Under the pieces are notes generated by a model that searched no databases, was not told where the DNA came from, and saw nothing but the letters and a program-made list of their open reading frames with translations. From assembly GCA_023434535.1 (NCBI GenBank), contig JAEYSR010000150.1:1-10675 (forward strand): a DNA stretch of 10,675 nt, written 5' to 3'. Both the position numbers and the translations under genes were made by a program. The stretch is from Actinomycetes bacterium (lineage in GTDB: Bacteria; Actinomycetota; Acidimicrobiia; Acidimicrobiales; Microtrichaceae). Below are positions 1 through 6,063 of this stretch, piece after piece (positions within the stretch are counted from its first letter, which is position 1; every line of letters begins with the position of its first letter).

Positions 1-621
1 ACCATCCAGAACTGGTCCAGCAACGTGTTCAACCTGGTCACCAAGCGCGCCAGGGTCGAGGCCGAGGGCCACATGGAGTGGATCGACGGCAACATCGGCT
101 CGCGCCTCACCATGAAGTACCCGAGCGTCGTCATGGTCGGGCCCAAGGCGTCGGGCGAGGTGCTCTCGGTCGCCTACGCCGGTGCGGGCCAGCACCAGGA
201 CACGGGCTCCAAGATGATCCACGCTGCGCCAGAGACCACGTCCAAGATCGTCTCGAAGTCGATCTCCAAGGACGGCGGCACCACGTCGTACCGTGGTCTG
301 GTCCGAGTGGAGCCCGACGCCTACGGGTGCAAGGCGCACGTGCAGTGCGACGCGCTGATCCTGGATCCCGACTCGGTGTCCGACACCTATCCGTACATGG
401 AGGTCGGCGCCCGCGACGCGGTCATCGGCCACGAGGCCACGGTGTCACGGGTGGCCGACGAGCAGCTCTTCTACCTGATGAGCCGTGGCCTCTCGGAGGA
501 GCAGGCCATGTCCATGGTGGTCAACGGCTTCATCGAGCCGGTCACCCGGACGCTGCCCATGGAGTACGCCGTGGAGTGGTCCCGCCTGATCGAGCTGCAG
601 ATGGAAGGCAGCGTCGGCTGA
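1..621 (+). CDS. sufB: SufB, Fe-S cluster assembly scaffold subunit (C-terminal part)
   Basis: This is the last 206 residues of SufB; the gene starts upstream of the window. In the family, SufB forms the SufBC2D scaffold with SufD and SufC, and builds Fe-S clusters in the cytoplasm. The fragment carries the conserved NWS..V.NLVTKRA and MEWIDGNIGS segments, the GQ.QDTGSK stretch (fragment residues 63-71) and the YRGLV core (97-101). Cys116 in QCDAL matches the cluster and sulfur-acceptor cysteine C405 of E. coli SufB, and His144-Glu145 in GHEAT match H433/E434. The end, LPMEYAVEW...MEGSVG, is the classic SufB C-terminus. The GTG at base 25 is an internal valine codon, not a start. A hairpin follows 36 bases after the stop, and the next two genes face the other way, so sufB is the last gene of its transcript, apart from sufD and sufC. 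Identification is near certain. Confidence 0.97.
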   Translation, partial: TIQNWSSNVFNLVTKRARVEAEGHMEWIDGNIGSRLTMKYPSVVMVGPKASGEVLSVAYAGAGQHQDTGSKMIHAAPETTSKIVSKSISKDGGTTSYRGLVRVEPDAYGCKAHVQCDALILDPDSVSDTYPYMEVGARDAVIGHEATVSRVADEQLFYLMSRGLSEEQAMSMVVNGFIEPVTRTLPMEYAVEWSRLIELQMEGSVG

Positions 622-657
622 GCCTGCGCAGCCCGTTCCGCGGAGCTGCAGCGACCG

Positions 658-688
658 TTCCGGTGCTGAGATCTCGTCAGAACCGGGG
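658..688. terminator. Hairpin between convergent sufB and the small membrane-protein gene
   Basis: CCGGT (660-664) pairs with ACCGG (682-686) and CTGA (666-669) with TCAG (677-680), with one G/A mismatch between the blocks and a 7-base loop; two T-G wobbles can extend the outer end. It lies between two converging genes, after both stop codons. No T-run follows on either strand, as is common for intrinsic terminators in high-GC actinomycetes. A shared bidirectional terminator is the likely role. Confidence 0.6.
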
Positions 689-696
689 TGGGAGGG

Positions 697-870
697 TCAG
701 ATGTCCTCGTCGCCGAACTCGATCTTCCGGAACTGCTCGTCGGTGAGCTCGTCCTCGGGGTTGCCGGTGTCCTCGTAGTCGCGCCGCTGGCCCCGCATGG
801 CGAACCACACGCCGATCAGGATGAGTCCGACCACTGCGAAGATGCCGATTCCGAGGAACACGGACGCCAT
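697..870 (-). CDS. 57-residue single-pass membrane protein, unknown function
   Basis: I do not recognise this family. The ATG at 870 opens a 57-codon frame ending in TGA at 697-699. Residues 4-25 are an unbroken hydrophobic helix, then comes a basic patch (RGQRR, 26-30), then a strongly acidic tail of about 27 residues rich in Asp and Glu, ending EFGDEDI. The positive patch just after the helix predicts N-out/C-in topology by the positive-inside rule, leaving the acidic tail in the cytoplasm. No Shine-Dalgarno is obvious. It lies 51 bases downstream of the PAS-GGDEF gene on the same strand, so the two may share a transcript, but a perfect hairpin lies between them. The hydrophobic/basic/acidic layout is unlikely to arise by chance in DNA this GC-rich. 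Coding status is fairly likely; function is unknown. Confidence 0.7.
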   Translation of the reverse strand: MASVFLGIGIFAVVGLILIGVWFAMRGQRRDYEDTGNPEDELTDEQFRKIEFGDEDI

Positions 871-880
871 CTGAGCACAG

Positions 881-906
881 GTCGGGTCCCGCCTGCGTGA
901 CCCGAC
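881..906 (-). terminator. Perfect 8-bp stem-loop between the PAS-GGDEF gene and the small membrane-protein gene
   Basis: GTCGGGTC (881-888) and GACCCGAC (899-906) are exact reverse complements around a 10-base loop. On the minus strand the hairpin starts 15 bases after the PAS-GGDEF stop codon and ends 10 bases before the ATG of the membrane-protein gene. It could terminate or weaken transcription after the PAS-GGDEF gene, protect the mRNA end, or sit over the ribosome-loading region of the small gene. The sequence does not decide between these. Confidence 0.5.
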
Positions 907-921
907 GGGCGTCGCGGTCGC

Positions 922-1890
922 TCAGGCGACGGAGCCGGAGCGGGTGTCGACCATGCGGAACCCGCCGACGCCGTCGCCCCGCGCCTCGGCCGCCGCGCCC
1001 GCTGCGTCGGCGACCAGCTGCTCCGGCGACGACGAGCCGTCGCCGACGGAGATGCCGATCACCATGTCGATCCCGACCCCGTGGCCGTCGACGACGACCT
1101 CCTCGACCACCGCGGCGAGGAGCCGGTAGGCAACCCCCGCGGCGTCCTGGGCGTCACCGAGGTCCTCGGCGATGATCGTGAACGCCTGGGTGGCCGACCG
1201 GGTGACGGTGTCCGCACCGCGGAGCCGCTGCGTGAGGCGCTCGGCGAGCGCCGACATGGCGCTGCGGGTGATCACCGATCCGTGCTGCTGCTCGATCTCG
1301 TCGAGGTTCGTCACCTCGCAGCGCAGCAGGGCGAACGGGGCGCCGTGGGACGCGGCGCGCCGGACGGCGGAGCCGATCAGCACGGGGAGGGCACGCTGGT
1401 TGGGGAGCCCGGTCTGCTCGTCGGCGACGGCCTCCTGGGCCTGCTCCACGGCCTGACGACGGCGCCGACGGAGCGCACGTCGCTCGTCGGTGAGGTCGGC
1501 GGCGATGGCGATCACGCGCTCGACCCGGCCGTCGATGCCGGTCAGCCCGCCCAGCGTGAGGGTGAGGGTCCGTACCCGGCCGTCGCCGCCGGTGACGCGC
1601 AGCTCCTCCTGCTCGATGTCGGACACCCCGCCGACGATCCGCACGAGCTTCGAGAGGACGTCGGCCTGGTCGCGCCCCGGACAGAGGGCGAGCAGGTGGA
1701 GGCCGACGATCTCGCTCGGGCCGCGTCCGCAGAGGCGGGCGAAGCTCGGGTTGAGCGACACGATCTGGCCCTCTCCGTCGAGGGTCGCGGTCGGCACCGT
1801 CGCGGCGTCGAGGATCCGGCGGACCGCGTCGACCGAGACGGCGCCGCCCGCGTCCGGCTCCGCGCCGTCGAGGTCGGGTCGGTTCGTCAT
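922..1890 (-). CDS. PAS domain protein with a degenerate GGDEF domain
   Basis: A 322-residue soluble protein without membrane helices. Residues 24-136 form a PAS sensor domain (ILDAATVPTATLDGEGQIVSLNPSF, and the exit strand ending AIAADLTDERR). Residues 137-155 are a charged helical linker rich in Arg and Glu. Residues 157-315 follow the diguanylate cyclase fold: TGLPNQRAL at its start, a VIGISVGDG strand near 277-285, and the final FRMVD strand. The signature loop that should read GGDEF is ATQAF (233-237), and the metal/substrate segment normally DxDxFKxIND is EVTNLDEIEQ (192-201). The domain therefore should not make c-di-GMP; it may bind a nucleotide or act as a partner or dimerisation module. 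It is divergent from the Cys4 gene and lies between sufB and sufD. The start ATG has only a weak ribosome site. The fold call is confident; the role is unknown. Confidence 0.85.
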   Translation of the reverse strand: MTNRPDLDGAEPDAGGAVSVDAVRRILDAATVPTATLDGEGQIVSLNPSFARLCGRGPSEIVGLHLLALCPGRDQADVLSKLVRIVGGVSDIEQEELRVTGGDGRVRTLTLTLGGLTGIDGRVERVIAIAADLTDERRALRRRRRQAVEQAQEAVADEQTGLPNQRALPVLIGSAVRRAASHGAPFALLRCEVTNLDEIEQQHGSVITRSAMSALAERLTQRLRGADTVTRSATQAFTIIAEDLGDAQDAAGVAYRLLAAVVEEVVVDGHGVGIDMVIGISVGDGSSSPEQLVADAAGAAAEARGDGVGGFRMVDTRSGSVA

Positions 1891-2049
1891 CGGTCCGGCC
1901 GCGCAACGGTCATGGGGAGGTTGTCGGCGCCGAAGCGCCCGGCGTTGAGGAAACGGGAGGTTCTACCCAGTGCCGGACCGGGTCCCGGCGGCGGCGGTCC
2001 CGACGAGGGCGCCACGGCGGATGCGGCGGCTGCTGGCACAATCGTGGCC
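1891..2049. promoter_or_regulatory. Divergent promoter region of the PAS-GGDEF and Cys4-protein genes
   Basis: This 159-base gap separates two genes transcribed away from each other, so it must hold both promoters. On the minus strand TAGAAC (bases 1965 to 1960) resembles the actinobacterial -10 TAGRAT, about 70 bases before the PAS-GGDEF start. On the plus strand CACAAT (2037-2042) lies seven bases before the ATG at 2050. CGGTCCGG (1891-1898) recurs inverted as CCGGACCG (1973-1980), and GGACC-G-GGTCC (1975-1985) is a short palindrome. These are weak matches read by eye. Confidence 0.35.
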
Positions 2050-2415
2050 ATGCCGATGCAGGAGAGCTGCAAGTTCTTCGAGAGCCGCACCTACCCGAAC
2101 GGCGAGACCGTGCGGAAGTGCGACCTCGACCTGGCCCCCGAGGCTCCGTGGCGCTGCCCGGCCGACTGCCCCGCCTTCACCCCGCGCATGGCCGACGTGA
2201 ACTGGGCCCACGGGACGCTGGTGGTCCCGCCCACGCCGCCGGAGCCGCAGGGTCTCGGCGACGACCCCTCGATCGCCGCGCTGCTCGACGAGGCGGAGGA
2301 CATCGTGAACGCCGCCGTCCCCAGGGTCCGGGCCGAGGTGGACGGCGAGCGGGGCCGCGGGACGGGGTCGGGTTCCACCGGTGGCTGGAAGCGGTTCTTC
2401 CGGCGCAAGCGCTGA
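2050..2415 (+). CDS. Small four-cysteine protein between sufB and sufD, unknown function
   Basis: A 121-residue protein. I do not recognise a named family, but the N-terminal half looks like a compact conserved domain: Cys7, Cys24, Cys36 and Cys40 (C-x16-C-x11-C-x3-C), with aromatic and proline residues in WRCPADCPAF (34-43). Four closely set cysteines suggest a bound zinc or an Fe-S cluster. The middle (about 56-75) is proline-rich, followed by a helix-forming acidic stretch (DDPSIAALLDEAEDIVNAAV) and a very basic end, KRFFRRKR. The ATG at 2050 is chosen because MPMQESC begins just before the cysteine domain; an in-frame GTG at 2044 is possible. No Shine-Dalgarno precedes it, so a leaderless transcript is plausible. 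The frame stays open far upstream, but that part is the shadow of the opposite-strand PAS gene. It stops 55 bases before sufD. A link to Fe-S assembly is only inference. Confidence 0.75.
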   Translation: MPMQESCKFFESRTYPNGETVRKCDLDLAPEAPWRCPADCPAFTPRMADVNWAHGTLVVPPTPPEPQGLGDDPSIAALLDEAEDIVNAAVPRVRAEVDGERGRGTGSGSTGGWKRFFRRKR

Positions 2416-2433
2416 GATCGCTCCCGCCCCCGC

Positions 2434-2470
2434 TGGAAATACCACTACCTCCGTAGTGTAAATTGCCGTC
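2434..2470 (+). promoter_or_regulatory. Promoter of the sufD-Rieske-sufC operon, probably leaderless
   Basis: TAAATT (2459-2464) fits the actinobacterial -10 TANNNT and ends exactly six bases before the GTG of sufD, where transcription would be expected to begin. TGGAAA (2434-2439) is a possible -35 with a 19-base spacer. This AT-rich patch stands out in its surroundings. There is no Shine-Dalgarno before sufD, which supports a leaderless mRNA. Confidence 0.55.
2443..2458. promoter_or_regulatory. Candidate operator: CACTAC-N4-GTAGTG inverted repeat
   Basis: CACTAC (2443-2448) and GTAGTG (2453-2458) are perfect inverted copies around CTCC. The site fills the spacer between the proposed -35 and -10 of sufD, where a bound dimeric repressor would block RNA polymerase. 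SUF operons are commonly repressed by SufR or by Rrf2/IscR-type Fe-S regulators; which family would read this site cannot be told from the sequence. Confidence 0.55.
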
Positions 2471-3808
2471 GTGGCTCCACCCCCGGACACCGACCTCCCG
2501 GACACCGATCTGCCGACGCCGGCCTTCGCCGTCGCACCCGCCTCGGGCCCCGACTGGCTCCAGGAGCGCCGCCGCGTCGCCCTCGAGGCGTCCCGGAGGC
2601 TGCCGCTGCCCAGCGACGAGGCGGAGGAGTGGCGCTACAGCCGCATCGCCGAGCTCGACCTGGCGCGGTACGTCGCGGGTCCGTCGGATCCGGTCGAGCC
2701 GGGTTCGATCGACGTTCCGGCCGCCGTCGGCTCCGTGCTCTCCGAGCTCGGCCCCCTCTCCGGCGTCGTCGTCGTGGTCGACGGGCGGGTCGTGCACGCC
2801 GAGCTCGAGGGCGCGCCGTGGGACGCCGGGGTCCGCTTCGGCTCGAGCCACGACGACGCCGTGGGTGCGCCGTCGGTCCTCGGCGATGCCGCCGACGACC
2901 CGGTCGACCTCTTCGCCGCGTGGAACGACGCCCTCGCGGTCGAGCCGGTGGTGCTGGACGTCCCCGCCGGCGTCGCAGCGGAGCGGCCCTTCGCGGTCGT
3001 GTCCTACGTCGGCACCGACTCGGTCGCAGTGTTCCCGCGGATCGCGGTCCGTCTCGGAGCCGACGCCGAGGCGTCGCTCGTGGAGGTCCACATCTCCGAC
3101 GACGTCCAGAGCCTGGTCGCCCCGGTGACCGAGGTGTCGGTCGCGGCCGCGGCGAGGTACCACCACGCCGTTCTGCAGGACGTCGGACCCCGTGTCTGGC
3201 AGGTGGGGTCGCTGGCTGCGGACGTGGAACGGGACGCCACTCTGGACGTCGGCGTCGCGGCGCTCGGCGGCGACTACGCGAGGCTGCGGCTCGACTGCCG
3301 GCTCCAGGGCCGGGGCGCCACCGGCAACCTGTCGAGCGTCTACCTCGGCGAGGGCCAGCAGATGCTCGACCTGCGGACGTTCCAGGTGCACGCTGCGCCC
3401 GACACCACGTCGAACCTGCTCTTCAAGGGCGGCGTGGCCGACACGTCGCACTCCGTCTACACCGGGCTGATCCGCATCGCCCCGGGCGCCCGGGGATCCA
3501 ACGCGTTCCAGACCAACCGCAACCTGAAGCTGTCCGACGGGGCGTGGGCCGAGTCGGTGCCCAACCTGGAGATCGAGAACAACGACGTCCGGTGCTCGCA
3601 CGCCTCGACCGTCGGACCGGTCGACCCCGACCAGCGGTTCTACCTGGAGTCGCGGGGCGTCCCCACCGGCGTGGCGGACCGCCTGGTCGTCGGCGGCTTC
3701 TTCGACGAGGTGCTCGACGAGTTCGCGGTGCCGGCGCTCGTCCCGATCGTCGCCGAGCGCCTCGATCGCTCCCTGGACCGTGCCCTCGGACGGACGGTGG
3801 CCACGTGA
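2471..3808 (+). CDS. sufD: SufD, Fe-S cluster assembly scaffold subunit
   Basis: A 445-residue protein, close to the family's usual length. In known systems SufD pairs with SufB and SufC as the SufBC2D scaffold and helps load iron. The N-terminal helical part carries the conserved EEWRYSRIAEL (52-62). The beta-helix core includes HAAPDTTSNLLFKG (307-320), which mirrors the same stretch in SufB, then YTGLIRI (330-336) and NAFQTNRNLKLSD (344-356). His377 in CSHAST matches the functionally important H360 of E. coli SufD. The end, DQRFYLESRG...GGFFDEVLDEF, is typical. The GTG start at 2471 is chosen for its spacing from the -10 box. The first 14 codons contain a doubled PDTDL. The stop codon overlaps the Rieske start as GTGA, so the two are translationally coupled. 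Confidence 0.96.
   Translation: MAPPPDTDLPDTDLPTPAFAVAPASGPDWLQERRRVALEASRRLPLPSDEAEEWRYSRIAELDLARYVAGPSDPVEPGSIDVPAAVGSVLSELGPLSGVVVVVDGRVVHAELEGAPWDAGVRFGSSHDDAVGAPSVLGDAADDPVDLFAAWNDALAVEPVVLDVPAGVAAERPFAVVSYVGTDSVAVFPRIAVRLGADAEASLVEVHISDDVQSLVAPVTEVSVAAAARYHHAVLQDVGPRVWQVGSLAADVERDATLDVGVAALGGDYARLRLDCRLQGRGATGNLSSVYLGEGQQMLDLRTFQVHAAPDTTSNLLFKGGVADTSHSVYTGLIRIAPGARGSNAFQTNRNLKLSDGAWAESVPNLEIENNDVRCSHASTVGPVDPDQRFYLESRGVPTGVADRLVVGGFFDEVLDEFAVPALVPIVAERLDRSLDRALGRTVAT
2483..2512 (+). repeat. Tandem 15-bp repeat inside the sufD N-terminus
   Basis: Two adjacent 15-base units, CCGGACACCGACCTC and CCGGACACCGATCTG, differ at two third-codon positions and encode PDTDL-PDTDL at residues 5-14. 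The duplication keeps the frame and lies in the disordered leader ahead of the conserved SufD fold, so it is probably neutral. Confidence 0.85.
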
Positions 3809-4176
3809 GCGCGGACGCGTCCTCGGTGACCACGGTGGACGTCGCGGCGCTCGACGATCTGGACGACCTCGAGGGCCGGGCGGTCGACGTGGCCGGCCGG
3901 AAGATCTCGCTCGTGCGGATCGGCGACGACGTGTACGCCATCGGCGACACCTGCAGCCATGGGAACTTCTCGCTCTCCGACGGCATCGTCGACGAGGACG
4001 CCTGCACGATCGAGTGCCCCAAGCACGGCTCGGAGTTCGACCTGCGCTCCGGTGAGCCGCTCACCCTTCCGGCGGTGCGGCCGGTGCCCGCCTACGCGGT
4101 CCGCGTCGTCGACGGCCGGGTGCTGCTCGACGTCGGCGGTCCGACCGATCCCGGTGACCAGGAGGTGCCGTCATGA
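3805..4176 (+). CDS. Rieske-type [2Fe-2S] ferredoxin of the SUF operon
   Basis: A 123-residue soluble protein with one Rieske domain. The cluster ligands are Cys50 and His52 (CSHG) and Cys71 and His74 (CPKH), the two-Cys two-His pattern of Rieske proteins. The following GSEFDLRSGEPLTLPA is the usual strand after the second ligand pair in ferredoxins of aromatic-ring dioxygenases. A small Rieske gene between sufD and sufC is a known actinobacterial arrangement, often annotated as a dioxygenase ferredoxin subunit. No oxygenase is present here, so a role in electron supply to, or as client of, the Suf machinery is more likely; this is inference. The GTG start overlaps the sufD stop (GTGA) and the stop overlaps the sufC start (ATGA), so expression is locked to both neighbours. 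Residues 13-25 are unusually acidic. Confidence 0.92.
   Translation: MSADASSVTTVDVAALDDLDDLEGRAVDVAGRKISLVRIGDDVYAIGDTCSHGNFSLSDGIVDEDACTIECPKHGSEFDLRSGEPLTLPAVRPVPAYAVRVVDGRVLLDVGGPTDPGDQEVPS
4160..4166 (+). promoter_or_regulatory. Strong ribosome binding site of sufC
   Basis: AGGAGGT lies six bases before the sufC ATG, inside the end of the Rieske gene. It fixes the sufC start and contrasts with sufD, which has none; SufC is needed as two copies per scaffold complex, so stronger loading would make sense (inference). Confidence 0.8.
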
Positions 4177-4991
4177 GCGAGCTGGTGATCGACGACCTGT
4201 GGGCCGAGGTCGGTGGTCGGCCGATCCTCAAGGGAGTGACGCTGACGGTGCGCTCCGGTGAGGTGCACGCCGTGATGGGCCCGAACGGCTCCGGCAAGTC
4301 GACCCTGTCGCACGTGCTCATGGGCAAGCCCGGCTACGTGGTCACCCAGGGGACCGTCTCGCTCGACGGCACCGATCTCCTCGCCCTGCCCACCTGGCAG
4401 CGGGCCCGGGCCGGGCTGTACCTGGCCATGCAGTACCCGACCGAGGTGCCGGGCGTCCGCATGTCGGAGGTGCTGCAGGAGGCGTTTGCCGCCGCGGGTC
4501 GCGACCCCGCCCTGGTCGGTGCCCGCATGGAGCGGGAGGCGGACCTCCTCGAGTTCGACCGGCGCTTCCTCGACCGGGCGTTGAACGTGGACCTCTCCGG
4601 AGGCGAGAAGAAGCGCAACGACACGCTGCAGCTCGGCGTGCTGGAGCCCCGGATCGCGGTGCTCGACGAGATCGACTCCGGCCTCGACATCGACGCGCTG
4701 CGTGCCGTGTCGCGCCGCATCGAGGCCGCGACCGCCGGGGGTCTCGACGGCGGCGAGCCGCTCGGCGTGCTGGCGATCACCCACTACACCCGGCTGCTGG
4801 AGGAGCTGCACCCCGACGTGGTGCACATCTTCGCCGACGGTCGGATCCTCGAGTCCGGCGGGCCGGAGCTCGCGGACCGACTCGAGGAGTCGGGCTACGC
4901 CGCATGGGTCGGGGACCTCCCCGACGCCGCTGCCGACGGCACCGCAGGCGATGACCGCCCCCAGATCGAGGACCCCTTCTTCGACCTCTAG
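4173..4991 (+). CDS. sufC: SufC, ATPase of the SufBCD scaffold
   Basis: A 272-residue ABC-type ATPase; SufC hydrolyses ATP to reshape the SufB-SufD scaffold in the cytoplasm and is not a transporter. Walker A is GPNGSGKST (36-44), the Q-loop is Gln87 in AMQYP, the signature is LSGGEKKRN (141-149), Walker B with the catalytic Glu is IAVLDE (161-166), followed by the SufC-specific IDSGLDIDAL, and the switch His is His204 in ITHY. The C-terminal SGGPELADRLEESGY is typical. It is some 20 residues longer than usual, through a Gly-rich insert near 186-196 just before the ITHY strand and an acidic tail ending EDPFFDL. No sufS, sufU or sufT follows; the next gene faces the other way. Confidence 0.97.
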   Translation: MSELVIDDLWAEVGGRPILKGVTLTVRSGEVHAVMGPNGSGKSTLSHVLMGKPGYVVTQGTVSLDGTDLLALPTWQRARAGLYLAMQYPTEVPGVRMSEVLQEAFAAAGRDPALVGARMEREADLLEFDRRFLDRALNVDLSGGEKKRNDTLQLGVLEPRIAVLDEIDSGLDIDALRAVSRRIEAATAGGLDGGEPLGVLAITHYTRLLEELHPDVVHIFADGRILESGGPELADRLEESGYAAWVGDLPDAAADGTAGDDRPQIEDPFFDL

Positions 4992-5064
4992 CCCCAGGGA
5001 TATAGGGGTCGCGCCGCACGAACTTTCGCGGTCTCCCTCCGGATTTCCCGACGGGACGGCGAGA
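4992..5064. other. Convergent gap between sufC and the LLM oxidoreductase gene
   Basis: The end of the sufDC transcript and that of the minus-strand oxidoreductase meet here. Only weak hairpins are seen: CCG-CGA with TCG-CGG around ACTT, with a two-base bulge, and a TCCC-GAC-GGGA stem. Neither is convincing alone, though termination must occur near here. Confidence 0.3.
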
Positions 5065-6033
5065 TCAGCCGACGAGCGAGCGGAACTCCCGGAGCTCTCG
5101 GGGGACGTCGGACCCCATCGGGGCGTACACGAACTCGCTGACGCCGCTGGATCCGACGTCGGCCAGCCGTGCCCCCAGGTCGTCGGCCGTGCCGGTCCAG
5201 GTGGTCGCGGTGACCAGATCCGCGGTGACCGACGCCCGGTCCCGATCCGTCATCGCCACGAAGTGGCCCTCGTGGGTGTGGAGGTGACGCTCGGACTCGG
5301 GGAACTGCTCGATGGCGGTCCGCCACTCGGGGCCGCCCTCGAAGCCGTCGAGCAGCTCCGGTCCCGCCTCGTACATGCCGTGGAAGACGACGGCCCCACC
5401 CGGACCCGCGGCGTCCATCACGCGGTCGGAGTCGGGCGCCTCGCCGTCGTCGAGCACCGTGCCGTACCCGAGGAGCGCGCAGCGGTCCCACCCCTCCTGC
5501 GCGCCGAAGATCGACATCACGCCGTCGGCGCCGATCTCCTCGGCCACGCCGAGGCCCTTGGGTCCGTTCGCCCCGACGATCACGTCGACGTCGACCGGTC
5601 GCCCGGCGACCCATCCGTCGGGGTGGATCATCCGGCATGCCGCGCCGTCGATCTCGACCGTCTCGCCCCGGAGCAGGCCCGTGTACTGACGGAGGTACCG
5701 CTCGGTCGCGGCCCACGTCATCGGCTTCTGGCCCATCACGAACCGACCGGTGAAGCCTGTGCCGAGGGCGACGGCCACCCGGCCGGGGGCCAGACGGGCG
5801 AGCTCGGCGGTGGCCGCGGCGTTCACCATGGGGTGGCGCAACGACGGCACGAGGACGCCGGGACCGAGCCCGATGCGCGACGTCGCCTCGGCGCAGCGGG
5901 CGAGCGCCATCCACACGTCGCCGTAGAGGGCGGGGGAGTCGTAGACCCACGCCCGCTCGTAGCCGAGCTCCTCGGCCAGGACGACGAGCTCGACGATGTC
6001 GGGGCGGGGAGGGAAGGCGCAGCTCAGCTCCAT
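5065..6033 (-). CDS. LLM-class flavin/F420-dependent oxidoreductase
   Basis: A 322-residue protein with the bacterial-luciferase-like TIM-barrel pattern. Near the N-terminus are AEELGYERAWVYDSPALYGDVWMALARCAEATSRIGLGPGV in pieces (20-60), with VLVPSLRHP (60-68) and LAPGRVAVALGTGF (81-94), the segments that in this superfamily shape the flavin or F420 pocket. Later come DVIVGANGPKGLGVAEEIGADGVM (150-173) and the TGTADDLGARL stretch (280-290), where TGTPEE is usual. Many members in actinobacteria use coenzyme F420, and the 5,10-methylene-H4MPT reductase-like group is the closest feel, but cofactor and substrate cannot be fixed from sequence alone. No Shine-Dalgarno precedes the ATG; TAGCTT lies eight bases upstream on this strand, so a near-leaderless mRNA is possible. 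It is divergent from the pterin dehydratase and monocistronic by layout. Confidence 0.87.
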   Translation of the reverse strand: MELSCAFPPRPDIVELVVLAEELGYERAWVYDSPALYGDVWMALARCAEATSRIGLGPGVLVPSLRHPMVNAAATAELARLAPGRVAVALGTGFTGRFVMGQKPMTWAATERYLRQYTGLLRGETVEIDGAACRMIHPDGWVAGRPVDVDVIVGANGPKGLGVAEEIGADGVMSIFGAQEGWDRCALLGYGTVLDDGEAPDSDRVMDAAGPGGAVVFHGMYEAGPELLDGFEGGPEWRTAIEQFPESERHLHTHEGHFVAMTDRDRASVTADLVTATTWTGTADDLGARLADVGSSGVSEFVYAPMGSDVPRELREFRSLVG

Positions 6034-6063
6034 GGCGCCGCAAGCTAGCGCCGTCGGGCTGCG

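Noticed and set aside
25..621. GTG at 25 as the start of a shorter sufB
   Set aside because: The conserved SufB sequence (TIQNWS) continues to the window edge before this codon.
1081..2049. Long in-frame extension upstream of the Cys4 gene
   Set aside because: It is antisense to the well-supported PAS-GGDEF gene and has shadow composition; the conserved part begins at the ATG at 2050.
1887..2090. 67-codon minus-strand frame overlapping the PAS gene start by ATGA
   Set aside because: The ATGA overlap is tempting, but the frame runs antisense into the Cys4 gene and is Pro/Ala-rich without features.
2177..3601. 474-codon open frame on the minus strand across sufD
   Set aside because: It is antisense to sufD and the Cys4 gene, has low-complexity Arg/Val/Gly/Asp composition, and matches no fold I know. 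Long shadow frames are expected at this GC content.
3805..4176. Rieske protein as ferredoxin of an aromatic-ring dioxygenase
   Set aside because: No dioxygenase alpha/beta subunits or reductase are in the window, and the gene is locked into the suf operon.
4992..5064. Intrinsic terminator after sufC
   Set aside because: Only short or bulged stems and no T-run were found, so it is recorded as an intergenic gap and not as a terminator.
4702..6048. 448-codon plus-strand frame over the end of sufC and the LLM gene
   Set aside because: It is out of frame with sufC and antisense to the LLM oxidoreductase, with no recognisable domain.
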